From assembly GCA_002900535.1 (NCBI GenBank), contig MUGC01000091.1, positions 1 through 5,329 of the forward strand: DNA of 5,329 nt. The letters run 5' to 3'. The notes beneath the pieces were generated by a model. The model made no database searches, was not told the DNA's origin, and saw nothing but the letters and a program-made list of their open reading frames with translations. The position numbers were made by a program, and so were the translations under genes. The stretch comes from Thermoplasmata archaeon M9B1D (lineage in GTDB: Archaea; Thermoplasmatota; E2; DHVEG-1). Shown here piece after piece: positions 4,904 through 5,329 of the stretch; the stretch's first letter is position 1; every line of letters starts with the position of its first letter.

Positions 4904-5260
4904 TTACTTAACGGTTCTTTTTCTCTTTGGCGGTCTTCTTTCAGGAATGGGTTCTGCTTGTTTTTTCCCATCTTTTATTTCTTTTGAAACATATAAAGCA
5001 CAATAACAAGCACCAAATTCTTCAACGTCTGGTTCTCTATAGACACATGGACATATTATATCTGCATCTTCTTTTCTATTTCCTGATGCCAATCTACACG
5101 GACATGCCCAGTAGCCATATCTTTTTTGATTTATCAAAAGACTTCTAATCAAATATTTAGTAAACTTATCATCTGGGTTTAGATAATAACCTGTTAACTC
5201 TGCATGTTTTTTTAATCTTTCGTAGACTTGATCAATAGTTTTTTCTGAATTATCATCCAT
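4904..5260 (-). CDS. Ferredoxin:thioredoxin reductase catalytic (beta) subunit family protein
   Basis: This 118-residue protein belongs to the FTR catalytic-chain family, which uses electrons from ferredoxin through a [4Fe-4S] cluster next to an active-site disulfide to reduce a thioredoxin or glutaredoxin. The signature is C53-P-C55, C70-P-C72 and C85-Y-C87, embedded in RYGYWACPCRLASG and DIICPCVYREPD. The plant and cyanobacterial form reads CPC-x16-CPC-x8-CHC; here the gaps are 14 and 12, and the histidine of CHC is tyrosine. By analogy C55 and C85 or C87 provide the redox disulfide and the rest bind the cluster. The C-terminal 20 residues are basic and proline-rich (ending PPKRKRTVK). The glutaredoxin-like stop directly abuts this ATG, with AGGT upstream, so the two are co-translated and probable partners. 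No FTR variable chain is in the window. Confidence 0.93.
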   Translation of the reverse strand: MDDNSEKTIDQVYERLKKHAELTGYYLNPDDKFTKYLIRSLLINQKRYGYWACPCRLASGNRKEDADIICPCVYREPDVEEFGACYCALYVSKEIKDGKKQAEPIPERRPPKRKRTVK

Positions 5261-5329
5261 TTAACCTAGCGTCTCCCTGATTTCATCTTCTTTAAAACCA
5301 ACTATACATTTATCATCAATTACTAGTGT
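5261..5329 (-). CDS. Glutaredoxin/thioredoxin-like protein, C-terminal end (partial)
   Basis: Only the last 22 residues and the stop are inside the window: TLVIDDKCIVGF followed by KEDEIRETLG. This matches the end of small glutaredoxin-like (NrdH/Grx) proteins: the strand after the cis-proline, a turn, the conserved V-G-F, and the last helix with a hydrophobic heptad. The CxxC active site lies beyond the right edge. The gene ends immediately before the FTR start codon with no gap, which supports the identification, because archaeal FTR genes often sit beside their disulfide-carrier substrate. With so few residues, thioredoxin-like versus glutaredoxin-like remains open. Confidence 0.7.
   Translation of the reverse strand, partial: TLVIDDKCIVGFKEDEIRETLG

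Noticed and set aside
4815..5148. Overlapping rightward open frames of about 63 and 73 codons
   Set aside because: They overlap the desulforedoxin-like gene and run antisense to the FTR gene, whose cysteine motifs are unmistakable.
1..5329. CRISPR array, defence system, prophage or insertion sequence
   Set aside because: No regularly spaced repeats, transposase, integrase, nuclease-effector or phage structural genes were seen; the genes are ordinary metabolic, repair and redox families.

Overview
The window is AT-rich and densely packed, and its gene content is archaeal. The strongest pointers are an archaeal-type Ogg2 8-oxoguanine glycosylase, a short COG2522-like helix-turn-helix regulator with C-terminal cysteine pairs, and a ferredoxin:thioredoxin reductase catalytic subunit directly behind a glutaredoxin-like gene. 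Promoters look archaeal (TATA-like boxes about 27 bases before leaderless starts), while other genes have clear Shine-Dalgarno sites, two of them before TTG starts. An acyl-CoA dehydrogenase beside anaerobe-type oxygen and redox proteins suggests an uncultured mesophilic archaeon that degrades fatty or amino acids, perhaps Thermoplasmatota or Asgard. That lineage guess is inference and weak.

Layout. 1-346 (-): 5' part of an acyl-CoA dehydrogenase, running off the left edge. 426-1049 (-): complete Ogg2 glycosylase/lyase. 1050-1459: a roughly 400-base intergenic region with a more GC-rich stem-forming block (about 1101-1200) that looks like a small structured RNA of unresolved strand, followed by three copies of an operator-like motif. 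1460-1792 (+): the HTH regulator. 1800-4135 (-): a probable three-gene unit transcribed in the order AEC-family transporter, GNAT acetyltransferase, DUF2156 protein; the last two overlap by 11 bases. 4136-4260: divergent promoter region. 4261-4900 (+): hemerythrin-like protein, then a 61-residue desulforedoxin-like metal protein. 4904-5329 (-): FTR catalytic subunit and the 3' end of a glutaredoxin-like gene, converging on the desulforedoxin-like gene with a 3-base gap.

How it may work together. The right-hand third reads as an oxygen/redox neighbourhood: a di-iron O2-binding protein, a rubredoxin-type iron centre, and a ferredoxin-driven disulfide-reducing pair. Repair of oxidised guanine by Ogg2 on the left fits an anaerobe managing oxidative stress, but nothing shows co-regulation. 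The most unusual items are the uncharacterised stem structure at 1101-1200, which has promoter- and terminator-like signals in both orientations, and the repeated AACAATCGTTAA/GATAAACAAT motif before the HTH gene. No mobile element, CRISPR array, tRNA or rRNA was seen.
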